Positions 1-10,400 of a stretch of DNA of 26,848 bases are shown here, piece by piece; position 1 is the first letter of the stretch; each line of letters starts with the position of its first letter. A model generated the notes under the pieces. It ran no database searches, had not been told where the DNA came from, and worked only from the letters and a program-made list of their open reading frames with translations. The position numbers were made by a program, and so were the translations under genes. Origin of the DNA: Spirogloea muscicola (lineage: Eukaryota; Streptophyta; Zygnematophyceae; Spirogloeales; Spirogloeaceae); NCBI GenBank assembly GCA_009602725.1, contig WELB01000018.1, forward strand, positions 65,686 to 92,533. Direction: 5' to 3'.

Positions 1-614
1 AGGTCAAGCCACTGGGACCCAAGAGCCCCGTGCACGTCCACCGCCAAGGGGACGAACTCGTCGGCAGGTGGGTGGTCGGAGTGCTTGGCCGCCTTGCAGC
101 GAGCGGCCTTCGTAGCAGCGTGGCCGGCCCGCGAGGCAGAGAGCCCCAGGTTGGAGCGGTCGACCACATCGGTGGTGACTACATCGGCTATGATCCGCGC
201 GCCACCTCCCGGCGTGGACGCCACCAGATCCACACGACGCGTATGGTGTCCGTCAGCCCTCTCGAGGATGGGCATGACCGAGGCGTTCTCCATCGCTACC
301 GTGTAGCCCGCCTCCTGAAAGATCCCGAACATAGCATCACGCAAGAGGTCGTGCGCAGCTGTTCGTTCGCCTCCAGTGGCGCAGCGGAGGAGATGCGCCG
401 CCAGCTCCGCCGGGTCCGTCGACCGCTCCCCACATTCGCACTGCAGCACGCCCAGCAGGCAGGGCGGGGGGAGGCCCAGCAGGCGATGCGTGGCCGTGCG
501 GAACAGCTCGTCCGGCAGCCTGAGCGCATCATACAGTGGGAGCGCAGAGAGCCAGGCTGCCGCGCCCTCCTTGGGCAACAACGTGTGTTGGCGCCTCACA
601 TCAGTAACGTGGTT
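1..614 (-). mobile_element. LINE copy A: C-terminal part of a non-LTR retrotransposon polyprotein, cut by the window edge
   Basis: Reading leftward from about 614, one open frame encodes the end of a LINE ORF. It starts with a region after the polymerase (WLSALPLYDALRLPDELF), followed by a zinc-knuckle-like segment (CEC near 434-442, then H-x3-C). Next come HDLLRDAMFGIFQEAGY, the motif RRVDLV (near 226-240), ADVVTTD (near 169-188), and a PLAVDVHG block near the window start. R-x-D followed about 15 residues later by another D fits the (K/R)PD-x(12-14)-D/E pattern of the restriction-like endonucleases (RLE) that follow a zinc knuckle in R2/NeSL-type and Dualen-type LINEs. That endonuclease identity is inferred. 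No stop is seen from 614 to base 1, so this is the least damaged copy here. The polymerase itself is absent (5' truncation). Confidence 0.8.
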
Positions 615-720
615 CAGGAAAGAAGGCTCGCCCATAGAAAGAAAGAAGTGGCACTCCCAATGGGGGCAAGGGCTGCGAAAAGCCAGCCCAAAAAGAATTT
701 ACAAAGGTTCAGAGGGGCCT
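615..720 (-). mobile_element. LINE 3' tail fragment (copy A')
   Basis: On the minus strand this stretch matches the 3' UTRs after copies C and E. It has a T-rich run, then GGGCTGGCTTTTCGCAGCCC (plus-strand 670-689), then CTTTCTTTCTATGGGCGAGCC. It abuts the truncated 5' end of copy A, so a second minus-oriented element ended here. The exact junction is not defined. Confidence 0.55.
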
Positions 721-769
721 AAGAGCGGTGAGCAGCTACAAAGGGGCCTGAGGATGCAAAGAGAGGGGC

Positions 770-1960
770 TGGCAAAGCCTCAGGGGAGTCTGCCCTTCCA
801 AGTGACTCTTAAAGCATGCCAACAGGACCTCTTTGCCGCATACCCGCCTCTGGTAAATGAGCCTGTTAGTTTTGCTGCCTGGGCTGACGTTTCTGATGTC
901 AAGGCTCAATCGCGGTTTTCCCGTGCTGCAGACGAGCAACCACTGGAGCATCTCCGGAGTCTCCTCCAAGGAGATGCTCGAGGCCAGGCTCGGCTCCTAT
1001 CTGTTTCGTCTCTGGGAGCGTCTGAGTGGCTCCGCGCTTTGCCTTTGCATGCGGGCTTGCGGATGGAGAATGCTTTGTTTTGCGATGCTATGCGCCGCCG
1101 TCTTGGCTTGCCATTCCTGTGCTTGGCAGGGGTGACCCAATTTGAATGTGGGCTTATTGAGCATGATGCATTGCTTATGGGTGACCACATGCTCAGGTGT
1201 GCCAAAGGCAGTGAGCGCACGGGCTCCCACAACCTCCTACGTGACGCCATGTATGGCATCGTCAAGGAGGCGGGATATCAAGTGGCGTTGGAGAGCACTG
1301 GGGTGATGCCCATTTAACTCCGCAATGGGGTCCCTCGGACGGCGTGTCGATCTGGTTGGCGTCCCCCTGGGAGGTGGCAAGCGACTCCTCATGGACGTTG
1401 TCCTCACCGACAGCTTCCGGACAAAGGGCCCCATTACTTCTGAGACCGGCCATGCTGTGAAGGTGGCCGAACGGAAGAAGCTGCACAAGTACAAGGACCA
1501 CCCGGCGGGTGATACCTTTTACCCCCTGGTCATGGACATCCATGGGTGTTATGGGGGTCGGTGGTCCTCGTTACTTTCGCTGCTGGCCTCTCAAGCTGAC
1601 CAGCGGTGCCGGGAACAGGGTGCTGCCCTTCCCGGTGGCTCGGTGCCTTTGGGTCTTGTTTCCTGCTACCGCATGCGTCTTTCTATGTGCCTACAGCGGT
1701 CCCAGGCGATTGCTTTGCATCGCCGGGCTGGTCGCGCCCTTGCAGCAGCTTCTGGCTTGCGCAGCGGGTTGCTCTTCCTCCCCTCAGCTCATCTGACTTC
1801 CTACTGCTGACACGGGGGTATTGAGAGCGCCCTGTCTGCTTAGCCTTTGGCTCCGTCATGAACACCTGTATGCATCTGGCTGGCATTTCACAGCCGATTC
1901 TTTCATATCAGCAGCCGCTTTCTTCTTTCGTTCATAGCGGACCCGGGAGTGCAGTCAGTG
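770..1960 (+). pseudogene. LINE copy B: frameshifted C-terminal region plus 3' UTR
   Basis: From about 770 the frame ending at 1317 encodes the same tail region as copy A (WLRALPLHAGLRMENALF, a C/H/C zinc-knuckle-like segment, RTGSHNLLRDAMYGIVKEAG, VMPI). It then stops at 1315-1317. The homologous reading resumes in another frame at about 1325 (RRVDLVG, MDVVLTD, KYKDHP, PLVMDIHG) and shifts again near 1780. The family C-terminus SDFLLLTRGY is only recovered out of frame, ending at 1821. Two indels make this a dead copy. The 3' UTR runs from about 1822 to about 1960, starting GAGCGCCCTGTCTGC and carrying the stem-loop motif at 1878-1895. It lies head to head with the minus-strand elements to its left. 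Confidence 0.75.
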
Positions 1961-1969
1961 AAGGGCTCG

Positions 1970-2280
1970 CCCATTGAGGATAGGGGCTGGAAAAGCCAGC
2001 CCAAAAAAGAATGAACAAAGCACGAGAAGGGGGGCCAGAGGAAGCGCTAAGAAAACAAAGCACACAAAGAAAGAAAGCAGCTGCAAATCACTCAGTAACC
2101 CCTGCTAAGCAGCCGCAAATCAGAGAGGCTAGGGTCCTGAAAGTGGGTCCCCTGGCCAGAGCCAGAGGCAGCAGCAAGAGCCCGGCCGGCACAAAGGTGC
2201 AGCGCACGGGCCATCGACCGCTGCAGCGAGACGGCCAGGCGCATGCGATACAAGTGCGCCAGCGACCCTGCTGCAGGGAA
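1970..2280 (-). mobile_element. LINE copy C: extreme C-terminus plus 3' UTR
   Basis: Minus strand. The frame ending with the stop at 2092 encodes AAGSLAHLYRMRLAVSLQRS, then RAGRALAAASGS-like residues and SDLRLLSRGY. This is nearly residue for residue the C-terminus of copy E (GSLAQVFRMRLSVSLQRP ... SDLMLLTRGY). Similarity to copy E begins at about 2280, so it is strongly 5' truncated. The 3' UTR continues left to about 1970 and includes a perfect 7-bp stem, GGGCTGG / CCAGCCC, at 1984-1990 and 1996-2002. Copy C lies tail to tail with copy B. Confidence 0.75.
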
Positions 2281-2364
2281 GTCTACAGGCTCCCCATGGA
2301 AGCGACGGGCGATGGTGCAGTCAGTGGGGCTCTGCATAAACCAGCTGAGCTCGCAACAGGCCGA

Positions 2365-2430
2365 CACACCCCGTCGGCTGGCTGGCTTTCACAGCCGCTC
2401 TTTACATATCAGCAGCCGCATTCTTTAACG
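2365..2430 (+). mobile_element. LINE 3' tail fragment (copy D)
   Basis: About 55 bases resemble the 3' UTR of copy B. Both carry GGCTGGC-TTTCACAGCC (here 2380-2396), followed by an ATATCAGCAGCCGC segment and a T-rich end. No coding remnant precedes it. Confidence 0.5.
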
Positions 2431-3416
2431 ATAACGACGAATAGGTGCCCACTGGACGAGCACGTCTTTGTCGGTGTCTCTCACAGCCACTGCTGTCGAT
2501 CCGGCAGCTCAGTTTCCTTTCGTCGCAAAGCCTTCGGCTGCCGTCCCCTGGCCGCCGCCGCCGCTCGCCGCCGATTGGCAAACAACGCTGCCGGCGCAGC
2601 TCCGGGCCCGCCGCCGCTGGCGGCACGGCCAGGCACAGCGCTCGCGCGACCAGCCGGCGGCAGCGCCCTGCCGCCGTGTGCCCTTCGGGTGCGGCCCTCA
2701 GGCCCAGGCGCGCGTAGACGACTGCTCCGCATGCTCATCAATGGCGGCGCAGGCGCGCTCAGACGGCGCCTCGGAGCAGCAGCCGCCAGAGATTTTCTCC
2801 AGCGCGTGCAACCTGCCGGCAATGGCGGGAGCATCCCAGTCGTGGCACACGGCAGCCGCCAGGGGCCACGCTGCTGGAAGTCAGTGTTGGCTGGCTGTAC
2901 GTCCTCAGGTAGTCAAGGCCTCCGACCAGGGCAAGGGTGCTATGGGTCGCCGTGATCACTTGCAGCATGCTTTGCCCTGCCGGACGCTGGAGACTGTGGA
3001 GCTGATCTGCACGTGAACGGAACCAAGTGTCAGAGGGTTTGGGACGTACATGAGACTCAGTATCTCTGCAGCAAGTCTGGCAGTCATTGTCATTTTTGTC
3101 ACCTGAGGATGTGACAAACGTGGGAAGCTGCAGCTCTTCGCAGACGGCGTGCCTCTTGCGATCTAGGGGGTGGGAAGACAGTGGCCAGTGCAGCAAGTAC
3201 TGGAGAGGCTTCCACTCAAAAGTCAGTCAATGCACCTTCCAGCACTCTTGCAGCTTGGAAACTCTAACTTTGGCTGTCAGAAGTCTCGGCGCTGACTGAA
3301 GATGCCAGCCTGTTTACACTTTCTGCAACTGAGCTGCGGTGTTCAGACGATTTCTACTTGTGTAGAATGTTGTTTTCGTTGACTTGAAAGCAAACTTCTT
3401 GCCACTGATTTGGCAG
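2431..3416. other. Unassigned stretch that probably contains the 5' end of the next gene
   Basis: Bases 2520-2880 are strikingly GC-rich, which in this window marks first exons (pseudouridine kinase, NAT10, root-cap protein, NlpC/P60). The most economical reading is that exon 1 and the transit peptide of the TlyA-like gene lie here. ATG codons at 2731 and 2741 open short Arg/Ala-rich readings and a plausible donor sits at 2909. However, neither frame gives the phase needed by the exon at 3417, so I assign no exon. From 2900 to 3416 I see nothing recognisable. Confidence 0.4.
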
Positions 3417-5150
3417 GCCACCTAGGAGGCGGAGGAGGTTGGATGAAGTCTGTATGGAGCGATTTCCAGAGTACAGTCGCTCGACAATCCAGTCATGGAT
3501 AGTCCAAGGTGAGAGAGGTCCAATTTGCTACATGCTCGCTTCGCTGCTAATGCAGAACGTCAGTCAGCTTAGCATACTTCGCTAATCAGCACTTAGATTG
3601 GTGCACAAAACTGCAGTGACAATGTAGGATGTGCTTCCTTGATGTACTATGAAATTGTCAGCAATGAGAACCTTTATGGAGCATCATCGCTACTTGCAGG
3701 CAAAGTGCTCGTGGGAGATAAGCCTGCTGTGAAGTCAGGCACAATGACTGCTGATGATGCCCAGATAAGGATCACAGCAGAGGTACCCAGATTTGTGTGC
3801 AGGTGAGACGTATTCATATAGTGAATGGCTGCATGCTTTCAATGAGCAGTGGATTCATTACAAGTTTGCTAGATGTGCTGCCTATGGACCCTAGCACAAC
3901 CTTTGGCATTGGCTCGACAGATGTTCATCTGATTGTGCTGCTGACTCTTTGCAGGGCAGGGTACAAGCTTGAGGGCGCACTCGAGCATTTCAGAGTTGAC
4001 GTCACAGACAAGGTGGCCCTAGATGCTGGGCTGTCAACCGGCGGCTTCACAGACTGCTTGCTACAGCGTGGGGCCCTCAGAGTGTACGGTGTAGACGTGG
4101 GGTATGGCCAGGTCAATGTTCATCAACTTGCCTCGTTTCAGACTTGAGTTGCGCACTGTAGTAGCATGGACCAAGTGGCCTTCTAGTGGTGGAGACCTTT
4201 GACCTGCTTCCTGAATCTTACAAGAGGAAGGAAATGTCAATGTGCTTGACAGGTGAGTGAGAAGATCAGAACAGACAAGAGGGTGGTAGTCATGGAGCGA
4301 ACCAATCTACGCCATCTTCCTGGCTTGCCGGAGCCAGTTGACATCGTCACGCTCGACCTCTCTTTCATCTCCATTCTCCTTGTGAGAAACTTGCTTCATC
4401 TTTTGTTCTGAGGTGACAAGTGATTTGAGTTGCTCTATAAGCATGCACACATATAATTGCTGAGCTGGTGGTCAGTCAACAATCTGGGAAGTTGTAGGGA
4501 CTGAGTGGACTGACCCCATCGTAGTTCGGAATCTTCCTTACCACGGTGTTTGAGCTCCTTTGATGAGTGCATAGCAATGACCGAGCTTGAAGCAGGTCCT
4601 TCCAGCTGTGTGCTCTGTCATGAAGACGAAGGCAGAGCTCATCACACTCATCAAACCTCAGTTTGAAGCTCGGCGAGAGCAGGTTCTGCGCTCCTCTCAA
4701 CAGCTTCACACAATGGCCTTCCGAGTACTTGCGCTGATTTGGCTGCGGTGACAAGATGGGAGAGTGTCTCTTGGCCTTCTCCCTTACTATGTGACTTAGT
4801 TGCTGCCGGAAGCTGTTCTGCTGATGTACAAGTTGCTTTCTGATTTGCAGGTCGGAGGGGGGGGCATTGTGCGTGATGCACAGGTCCACAGCCAGGTGAG
4901 CCAGAGTTGGCATTCTCGGCCAACAGTGTTGACTTGCTTAATACAGATCCTGCATGCAGTGTCCTTCTTAAGTGCAGCTTCCTGGCTGGGAGCATCCCCT
5001 TGCTCAACAGCATTGCGCCTGCTGCAGGTTGTAGAGAAGATCGTCAGCGGGGTTGAGAGCTTGGGACTCCAGTGCCACGGCTGGATCCCTTCCCCGTTGA
5101 AAGGCACCGATGGCAACCAAGAATTTCTGGCTTACTTTTCAAGACAGTAA
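3417..5150 (+). CDS. TlyA/FtsJ-family RNA 2'-O-methyltransferase, plant type (5' exon missing)
   Basis: Probable S-adenosylmethionine-dependent ribose 2'-O-methyltransferase of rRNA. Bacterial TlyA was once called hemolysin; Arabidopsis has a 'bacterial hemolysin-like' homologue. Exons: 3417-3508, 3700-3802, 3955-4111, 4253-4381, 4596-4682, 4851-4895, 5028-5150. All phases agree, giving 244 residues after the missing start. Domains in order: S4 RNA-binding ([11 protein letters not shown] ... [19 protein letters not shown]); [16 protein letters not shown] site [64 protein letters not shown], then GNQEFL. Candidates for the K-D-K-E tetrad are GYK, TLD, IKP and QEF. The variant [10 protein letters not shown] and the spacing match the plant form. 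The run PPRRRRR before the S4 domain suggests that a transit peptide precedes it. Location is probably plastid or mitochondrion (inferred). The start codon is not located. Confidence 0.92.
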
Positions 5151-5961
5151 AATGTCATCATGCTTTGCATTGCTGCATTCTCACTGTCTCTTGGGCAGCA
5201 GAGTGCCCATTCTGAGTTCCTGATTAATACACAGTGCGCCCTTGCAATGCGGCCGCACGTGCTAGAGCCACTACACACTGGAACTTCTCCTCACCATTGG
5301 CAAGGAGACATGGGCAGGTAGGCTGCAATAAGCTGAGCTCACAGCTCTGACGCAAGGTTACAAGCAGCTGGAGTCACAAGCTCCTACTTGAAAAGCGAAG
5401 ATTCGAACACATGCAGGACCTTTCATGTAAAAGAGAGCATCAAGCAAGGGAAGTGACTCGGTGGCCATGTACATCGCGTGCTGTCATCAGGCTAGGCGAG
5501 GTCTGGCGGAGTCCGCATGGTGCACTGTCAGCCAAAACCCTCAAGCTCTTGAACGTCAACTCCTAGAACCCAAAACAAGGTGGCGACGAATACGATGTGC
5601 ATCATGCGAAGTCAAGTTCTACAGTACATTGTTCTTCTGGGTGGTGCACACGGGCATCATGGCACGGCCAAATTGCAGTCAGCATCCTCTTCCTGGACAG
5701 CAGGACAGTCCCTCGGAGCTCCTGCAGTGTCGCCATCGGGATCTCAGCCTCCGGCTGTTGGAGTGGCTTTGGGACGTCAGCATTGCCAGCTGAGGCAGCA
5801 CGGAGGGCGCTGCAAGAGCGGCGGCAGTGGCAGCTGCAGGACGGCATTGGCGAGACGGACGCAGCAGGCGCACTTGCGCCGCAAAGCACCTGCACGAAGC
5901 CGTAGCACAGTGGCATATTGACCATCCGGCTGGGACAAGCGGCAACGGATTGACAGTGGCG
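5151..5961. other. Intergenic region and probable 5' UTR of the pseudouridine kinase gene
   Basis: No gene is recognised. A TGTAA pentamer at 5426-5430, 276 bases after the TlyA-like stop, could be the green-algal polyadenylation signal, but a 5-mer is weak evidence. GC content rises from about 5690 toward the next start codon. Confidence 0.35.
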
Positions 5962-8900
5962 ATGGCTGGCGGTGCAGCCGGGCGTCGCCTGGCCGCAGTC
6001 GCTTCCCACATCGTCGCAGCGCCACAGCCGGCCTCCTCTACTGCGGCCGACGTCGGAGATGGGGACGCCGGGCCTTGCCGCTGCGACGAGTCTGCCACCG
6101 CCCTGGTCACGCCTGAGCCTCGGCATGGGCACCCGGCGGTGCTCATCGGTGCGGCGGTGTTCGACGTCCAGGCGGCGCCCGTCGCGGGCGCGGAGCTGCG
6201 CGCAGGCACGACGACTCCCGGCACCGTGAGCCACTGCCGCAAAGCAGCTCAGCTGCTGTGCAGAGCCACCATCCTGGCTGGCTGCGGCTACTGGCGACAT
6301 TTGTTGCCGCCATGAGGTGCTCACGCGCTCGGGTGGGCCGGCCCGCCACTGTGCTGGGCGCCCAGGTGGCGTGCTTGCATGGCGGCGTGGCACGCAACAT
6401 CGCCGAGTGCATGGCCCTGATGGGCACAACACCGCCGCTGCTCGTGTCTATTGTTGGCCTCGACGCCTTCGGTGCAGTGGCCTGCTCCTCTCCTGAAGTC
6501 TTCCTGAGTCCTCAGCTCTAACCCGTAGCCTCAGTTCCTCTTTCGTTCAAGGGCCTGCATCTGGCAGCTCTGCAGCAAGTGATCCATTGTTTGGGGGCAT
6601 GCCGAGAGGAGAGGCCTGGTGATTGTGTGTGCAGCTTTTACACACCCTGAGGCTTGTGGCTTAGACCTGCTTGCCACCATCCTGCAGGCTATGCGCTGCT
6701 CGCTCATCTGGAGAGCCTGGGCATGCCCACTCGCGGTGTGCCCTTCACCTCTTGCATAGTCAAGGCTCAGCAATTGTCTACTGCTCCTTGCATTGCAGCA
6801 GCTCAAGGTACGCTGTTAGCTAGTGTTGCTTGTGGGTGAACCTTTCAGTGACTAGGCTCACTACTACAACAACCAGTTCCATTTTCGCGCTGTTGGGCAG
6901 GGATAAAGAGATGCCGAGGAGTGTCGACGCCGGTGGTAACAGCAATTATCGGCAAGGGCGGGGACATCATGGCCGGCGTGGCTGACACGCGGGCAGTGGT
7001 CTGTGCGTTCTTTCTCCCTTGCTGCTGTGTCTGCTAGACGCCACAGCTGTCTTCTCATAGACAATGTTGATGCCATGAAGCTGTGTGCCTGCGTAACGTG
7101 GAGCAGCGTACTTGCGGCAGCCAGCGACTCTGTACTTACGATGATGACTGCAGGCCAACAACTTTGCCTGATACCAGCTCGACTGAGCTGGATGCTCTGT
7201 GACTTTGCGCAGGAGTCGGAGCTAACGTCTGCATGGGTGCACAACTTCCGGCACGACATTGAAGCTGCTCCAGTGGTGATGGTGGACGCCAACCTCTTAC
7301 CTTCCGTGCTGGAGACAGTCTGCAACAGTACGCAAGACCATCACCCCCCTCTGTCAGCAGCGTATTTCCTCATCAACACATTCTCGCACCTCTCAAATGC
7401 AACGGTGTAAGCTGGGGTCTTAGGCTCGGCAAGTGCAACTCCTTCTCTGCCCATACATCTGGCCATATTGCATCGCAGTGGCTGCGCGTGGCAAGACGCC
7501 GGTGTGGTTCGAGCCGGTGTCTGTGGCCAAGGCAGTCAGGGCTGCATCCATCCTCCATCAGGTGAGGAAGGTGGCGGTCTAAGTTATGCTCTTGCGTGTC
7601 CAGCCAAGGTGTGACAAACTTGAGAACCTGCAGTACAGTACCTGTGCAGCTGCATCTCTGATTTGCGTCCTTTTACGGGGAAGCCCTCCAGAAGATGGTC
7701 CCACTGCTGCAGCGTTCACATATGTCCGTAGGAAACCCAAACAACATATGTGCTCTGATAGTCATATCAAGAGCGCGCTGTTTCTTTCGACCCTGAGTCA
7801 CGCACGTAGCTACACCCACTTAACTTGCAGTGCCATGTCTGTCCTATTGACTTCTTCGAGCACAACGTCTGCACTTCCTTCAGGTGTCCTTCGTCTCTCC
7901 CAGCCAGGCGGAGCTGGTGGCCATGGCACAAGCCTTGCAGCAACCGGAGCTGCGGACTCCGTTGCCCTCTTTGACATCCCCATCAGCCGTATTCCCAACT
8001 GCGGCAGCTCATGCTGAGGCCCTGGAGCCTTACATCCGAGCACTCTTAGTCAGGGGCGTGACATACGTGGTCACCACCATGGGAGCCGGTGGTGCACTCC
8101 TGAGCTACCTGCGCACTTCATGTACCAAAGGCTGCCTTCTGACTAGGCAAAGAGAAGAGGCTGCTAGCAAAGCATCACAGATTGGAGCAGGCGGCCTCAA
8201 GGAGTTGCAGTCTCGGTCAGCATGCTGTGACAGCAACACAAAGGCAGCTGGTGGCAACACCCCGCTGTGCGATTGCAGAGGCACAGGCGATCGTGGCACA
8301 GCAGATGTGGCTGCAGGACGTCATAGGTGCGCCCCAGCACAGGCTTCTGACAGGATCCAAGGATGCATAGGTGTCACCCCGCCTGCTGGTGCAGTTGGCA
8401 GCCACTCCATGAACTGCACTCGCAACCCAGGAGATCGTCATCCTCCTGCTAGTGGAGAAGAACTCGCACTGGATAGCAACCAGGCAGCGGTGCCGTGTCC
8501 ACAGCAACTGCAGAGGCCGAGCTTCCCCAACGTGTTGCAGCGTGGTAGGGGACCTGAGTCTCAGGAGATTGAGCACCGCCACTTCCCAGCCATTCAGGCT
8601 AAAGTGGTGAGAGTGGTTGGGGCAGGGGACAGCCTGGTTGCTGGGGCCCTCACAGCTCTCGTGGAAGGGGGGAGCATCATAGGAGCCATGGCATATGGGT
8701 TGGCGGCCGCTGCGAAGACAATAGGCAGCCAACACAATGTCCCATCCTTAGCGTCGTTGGAGGAGCTTCGAGGTAAGTTTGGGCGCTGCCCACAGCAGCT
8801 TGTGTGCTACTTTACCATGCATGCAGTGGCAGGTGCAACCATTAGTCCATTTTCGGTGGATTTTAGGATCCTGTTCTGCGAGTGTCACTTGCATTGTGTT

Positions 8901-9026
8901 AGTCCTTTGTGTTAGCCGTAATCGAATCTCTTGACAGTCAGTAACAGTTTCTGACATTAACTTGCTTGTTCCTGGAGCGATGTGCAGATGCCAGCAGAGA
9001 AGCTGCTGCATCCTCTTACATCATAA
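5962..9026 (+). CDS. PUKI: Pseudouridine kinase, PfkB carbohydrate kinase family
   Basis: Phosphorylates pseudouridine to its 5'-monophosphate, the first step of pseudouridine breakdown; in Arabidopsis the next step is a separate glycosidase in the peroxisome. Exons: 5962-6225, 6366-6471, 6688-6735, 6919-6998, 7213-7327, 7479-7561, 7884-8772, 8998-9026 (1614 nt, 537 aa). Motifs: AVLIGAAVFDVQ (about residues 59-70), GTTTPG, GGVARNIAECMALMG (from about 94), GLDAFG, LESLGMPTRG, STPVVTAIIG, PVVMVDANLLPS, PVWFEPVSVAKA, VSFVSPSQAEL, and the PfkB anion hole/catalytic base VVGAGDSLVAG (Asp about 481). GGVARNIAE plus WFEPVS is typical of pseudouridine rather than ribo- or adenosine kinases. The ATG at 5962 is the first in the exon-1 frame that gives a plausible targeting peptide. 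The last exon is uncertain (an acceptor at 8988 would give another tail). No glycosidase domain follows. Confidence 0.9.
5986..6012 (+). other. Possible peroxisomal targeting signal 2 (PTS2) in the kinase N-terminus
   Basis: Residues 9-17 are RLAAVASHI, fitting R-(L/I/V)-x5-H-(L/A and variants) near the N-terminus. The final Ile departs from the strict RLx5HL consensus. The Arabidopsis pseudouridine kinase is peroxisomal and, as I recall, carries an N-terminal SVx5HL-type signal. Targeting here is inferred from position and pattern only. Confidence 0.5.
8110..8564 (+). other. Family-atypical insertion in the pseudouridine kinase reading frame
   Basis: Between GAGGALLSYL and EHRHFPAIQAKVVRVVGAGD the family normally has a few tens of residues. 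Here about 150 codons remain open without a stop and are rich in Gln, Ser, Ala, Cys and Arg, with no recognisable fold. Either it is an exonic insertion or an unspliced intron that is open in frame. The obvious candidate intron, 8122-8564, is 443 nt and breaks the frame, so I kept the exon continuous. Confidence 0.55.
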
Positions 9027-10367
9027 GAATCCCATCACCACCAAGCTCCTCGCATGTACAACGCAATTAAGACTTCAGTGCTGGACTCTTTAGCAAGGCT
9101 TGCAAATTTAGATGTACATTCTCAACACTGAATAAGAACCATCTTTAGTGGGTGTCTGTTTCACCACAAACTTTTCAGAAGTACAGCACATGCACACGTT
9201 GGATAAGTCATTGTGCCCAACACATGAAGGGTGGAGTAGCACAAGGCTAGGGCCAGAAAGTGTCAATTCTGCACTCTTTGGGTCGCTTGTGATCAAAGAC
9301 AAGTCAGATTAATGATCATGCCGAGTTGGCAACATCATAAAAATATTATGTAACGACAGTTGACAGAAGCGAGACAACTTGAAAGAGTAGTATCAGCTTG
9401 ACTGCAAAAGAGACCACCACGATAAAATACAAGCACACCTGCAACACATGCAGAGTGGTGGACATCTATACTAAAATGTTGGTGAAGGAGACCTTCATGG
9501 AGCATGTAGAGACACAAACGTCACAGCGGCCATTCATGAACGTACCATGCACCACGACCTGGGCTGCCTGACTACAGAAACGACCTGGCGGATGGAAGAA
9601 GCAGACTTTGCAGCTTGCTCAATCAATACTGGTCACCTTTGGGCGTCACGAATCGATAGACGCAATCAAAGACTGCTAAGAAATTTTCGCAAAGTCTGTT
9701 TGAATGGCTACAGCCATCCACACATCAAATCTGCAAAGCATGGTCTAGGACTGTATATCAAGGCGCAAGGGTCACAAGCACCAAGAGCAAGATACATCAT
9801 TGCTCTGATTGCTGAGCTATTGTCAGCATAGTTGAATGGCAAGAGATGGCATGAGCTGCCCAATAAGAGCCTTGACGAGGCTGATGAGATGCACGCTCCT
9901 GCAGATGCAATGAGCCGGGAGTCCAGGGCCCACCTGCGGCGGCCATTGTCGTTTGCAACTTGTAACACCTTCAGAGGCAGGCTGCGATGTTCAATGAGGT
10001 GGTGTGCCTTTGCTGCCACCCTCATGGACTTGGCCTTTCGGCCAGCCTTCGCCAGCTCGCCAGTGATGCTTGCGGATCACGACATACGGGGCGTCCAGTC
10101 TGTGTTGCTCAAGTGACAGTGTTCAATGAACAACGTTCATCCCCCCTAGCTGACAACCTTAGCCGGCCCTGGCCCCGCACGGGTGGCCTCGCCAACAACT
10201 GCTTGTCCTCGCTAGGCAGCTCTCTCCTCTGAGAAGCATCTGTGACCAAGTCGCTACCAGCAGCCCTTGCCTGCATTCCTTGGCTCCTCGTCGCTGTCAT
10301 CGTCATAGTCATACCCCCGCCGCCCTCCCATTGAGAGGTGAGTCTCCGAGCTCGTCAGTGCTTCCGC
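9027..10367. other. Convergent intergenic region (3' UTRs of pseudouridine kinase and UBL5)
   Basis: No gene recognised. A TGTAA at 9349-9353, 323 bases after the kinase stop, is a possible polyadenylation signal. An open frame at 9547-9831 (+) has no recognisable motifs and no splice context. Bases 10140-10260 are GC-rich, probably UBL5 3' UTR or spacer. Confidence 0.35.
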
Positions 10368-10368
10368 T

Positions 10369-10400
<32 letters not shown>

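Noticed and set aside
376-769. N-terminal half of the plus-strand frame ending at 1317
   Set aside because: It is antisense to LINE copy A; only the part after about 770 is homologous to the LINE tail.
2011-2955. Plus-strand 314-codon frame
   Set aside because: It runs antisense through LINE copy C, then tail D, then the GC-rich block. It is a chance join of unrelated sequence.
3417-5150. Annotation as a hemolysin toxin
   Set aside because: The name is historical; the S4 plus FtsJ-like methyltransferase motifs indicate an RNA-modifying enzyme.
5602-6432. Long minus-strand open frame (276 codons)
   Set aside because: It is antisense to exon 1 of the pseudouridine kinase in a GC-rich stretch; the plus strand has the PfkB motifs and the minus frame has none.
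9547-9831. 94-codon frame between the kinase and UBL5
   Set aside because: No motif, no splice context, and it lies where two 3' UTRs converge.
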